NCBI GenBank assembly: GCA_016192705.1
Contig: JACPTQ010000009.1
Location: 1-64,000 of the forward strand
Reading direction: 5' to 3'
DNA: 64,000 bases
DNA from: Deltaproteobacteria bacterium
GTDB lineage: Bacteria; Myxococcota; JACPTQ01
Part shown: one piece after another, positions 63,487-64,000 of the stretch
How positions within the stretch are numbered: position 1 is the stretch's first letter
Layout of the letters: each line of letters opens with the position of its first letter
The notes under the pieces: model-generated
Told to the model about the DNA's origin: nothing
Database searches by the model: none
The model's input: only the letters and a program-made list of their open reading frames with translations
Made by a program: the position numbers and the translations under genes

Positions 63487-64000
63487 TTAACGAAAATCCT
63501 CGACTTTAAGATTGTGGCGCTTCAGCCAGCGATAAAGCTGGACGCGATCCTTCCGATAGTGGCGCGCCACTTCCGAGACGTTGCCGCGGTGTCGCTCGAG
63601 AAGCGCGCGAAGCTCGCGTTCCGTCGGCGCGACCTCAGTCTCTTCGACCGGCTCGTCCGCCGCCGATTCAAACGCCAACCCAACGCGATCGTGAAACTCA
63701 TTTGGCAGCAAGCCTCCCGTCAGCGCGTCGCGATCGCCCAACCGCTCGGCGATGATGGCCGCGATCGATTTCAGTTCACCGCCGTTCCCCGGCCAATCGT
63801 GCACGAGCAACGGCTCCACAAAATCGGCCGTCGGTGCGGGGACCCGTCCCGACGCGGCCTTAACGAGAAACCTCGCAATGGGGACGATGTCGAGCCGCCG
63901 TGCCCGAAGCGCAGGGAGCGCGATCCGATGATGCATAAACCGGTCGCGAAGCGCCGCGACGATGCGCCCGGCACCGACCTCGTCGTCGAGCGGATTAATC
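63487..64000 (-). CDS. Sigma-54 activator-like protein, C-terminal part
   Basis: Only the last 170 or so codons are inside the window; the frame is open to the edge. It contains the end of an AAA+ domain (LRDRFMHHRIALPALRARRLDI, compare the usual LPPLRERREDI; DWPGNGGELKSIAAI, where NtrC proteins have GNVREL). A Fis-type helix-turn-helix follows (GNVSEVARHYRKDRVQLYRW). The GAFTGA loop and the sensor domain lie outside, so its activity cannot be judged. Such proteins in this lineage often carry N-terminal FHA domains, which cannot be checked here. Confidence 0.8.
   Translation of the reverse strand, partial: INPLDDEVGAGRIVAALRDRFMHHRIALPALRARRLDIVPIARFLVKAASGRVPAPTADFVEPLLVHDWPGNGGELKSIAAIIAERLGDRDALTGGLLPNEFHDRVGLAFESAADEPVEETEVAPTERELRALLERHRGNVSEVARHYRKDRVQLYRWLKRHNLKVEDFR

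Overview
The window reads as a chromosomal segment of a GC-rich Gram-negative bacterium, most probably a member of the Myxococcota (deltaproteobacterial lineage). This is inferred from two serine/threonine kinases with C-terminal PEGA domains, lipoproteins carrying Asp-Ala-Gly linkers, a lipoprotein with Trp-rich propeller-type repeats, and the mix of two-component and sigma-54 regulators. No rRNA, tRNA, CRISPR array or intact insertion sequence was recognised. Coding density is high and many start and stop codons overlap.

Layout. 1-4.9 kb (minus): a kinase / TPR-PEGA protein / repeat lipoprotein group and an unknown lipoprotein. 5.2-9.1 kb (plus): riboflavin operon ribD-ribE-ribBA-like-ribH-nusB; the cyclohydrolase half of the ribBA-like protein has lost key motifs. 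9.2-13.3 kb (minus): a tightly coupled operon of a receiver protein, an ATP-grasp ligase, a GNAT acetyltransferase and a tandem ATP-grasp ligase, preceded by an excellent sigma-54 promoter. 13.4-16.5 kb (plus, divergent): a histidine kinase and an NtrC-family activator. 16.7-21.4 kb (plus): a hyaluronan/chitin-synthase-like glycosyltransferase with its own candidate sigma-54 promoter, a Tat-exported DUF362 protein and a membrane sulfatase-like protein. 21.4-24.6 kb (minus): a second kinase / TPR-PEGA pair. 24.7-27.2 kb (minus): thiolase and acetoacetate CoA-transferase. 27.3-33 kb: gamma-carbonic-anhydrase-like protein, class V aminotransferase, small membrane protein, methylmalonyl-CoA mutase large subunit and a DASS transporter.

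33-58.8 kb is a large surface-polysaccharide locus: glycosyltransferases, two asparagine-synthase-like amidotransferases, two NodU/CmcH carbamoyltransferases, methyltransferases, flippase, Wzy-like polymerase, sugar epimerases and a Wzc-type tyrosine kinase. It looks mosaic. Two minus-strand blocks (about 41.0-45.4 and 48.3-52.2 kb) are visibly poorer in GC, and gene remnants (a flippase C-terminus and a frameshifted gmd) lie between genes. 58.9-64 kb returns to housekeeping genes (rimO, ddl) plus an unknown protein, a cyclic-nucleotide-binding protein and the end of another sigma-54 activator-like gene. The ddl gene carries an in-frame palindromic repeat.

The most interesting unit is 9.15-16.7 kb. 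A two-component sigma-54 system sits between a three-ATP-grasp plus GNAT operon, which has a near-perfect -24/-12 promoter, and a processive glycosyltransferase gene with a weaker one. Together these suggest a regulated pathway making a peptide-like or amide-linked product, possibly connected to the cell surface.
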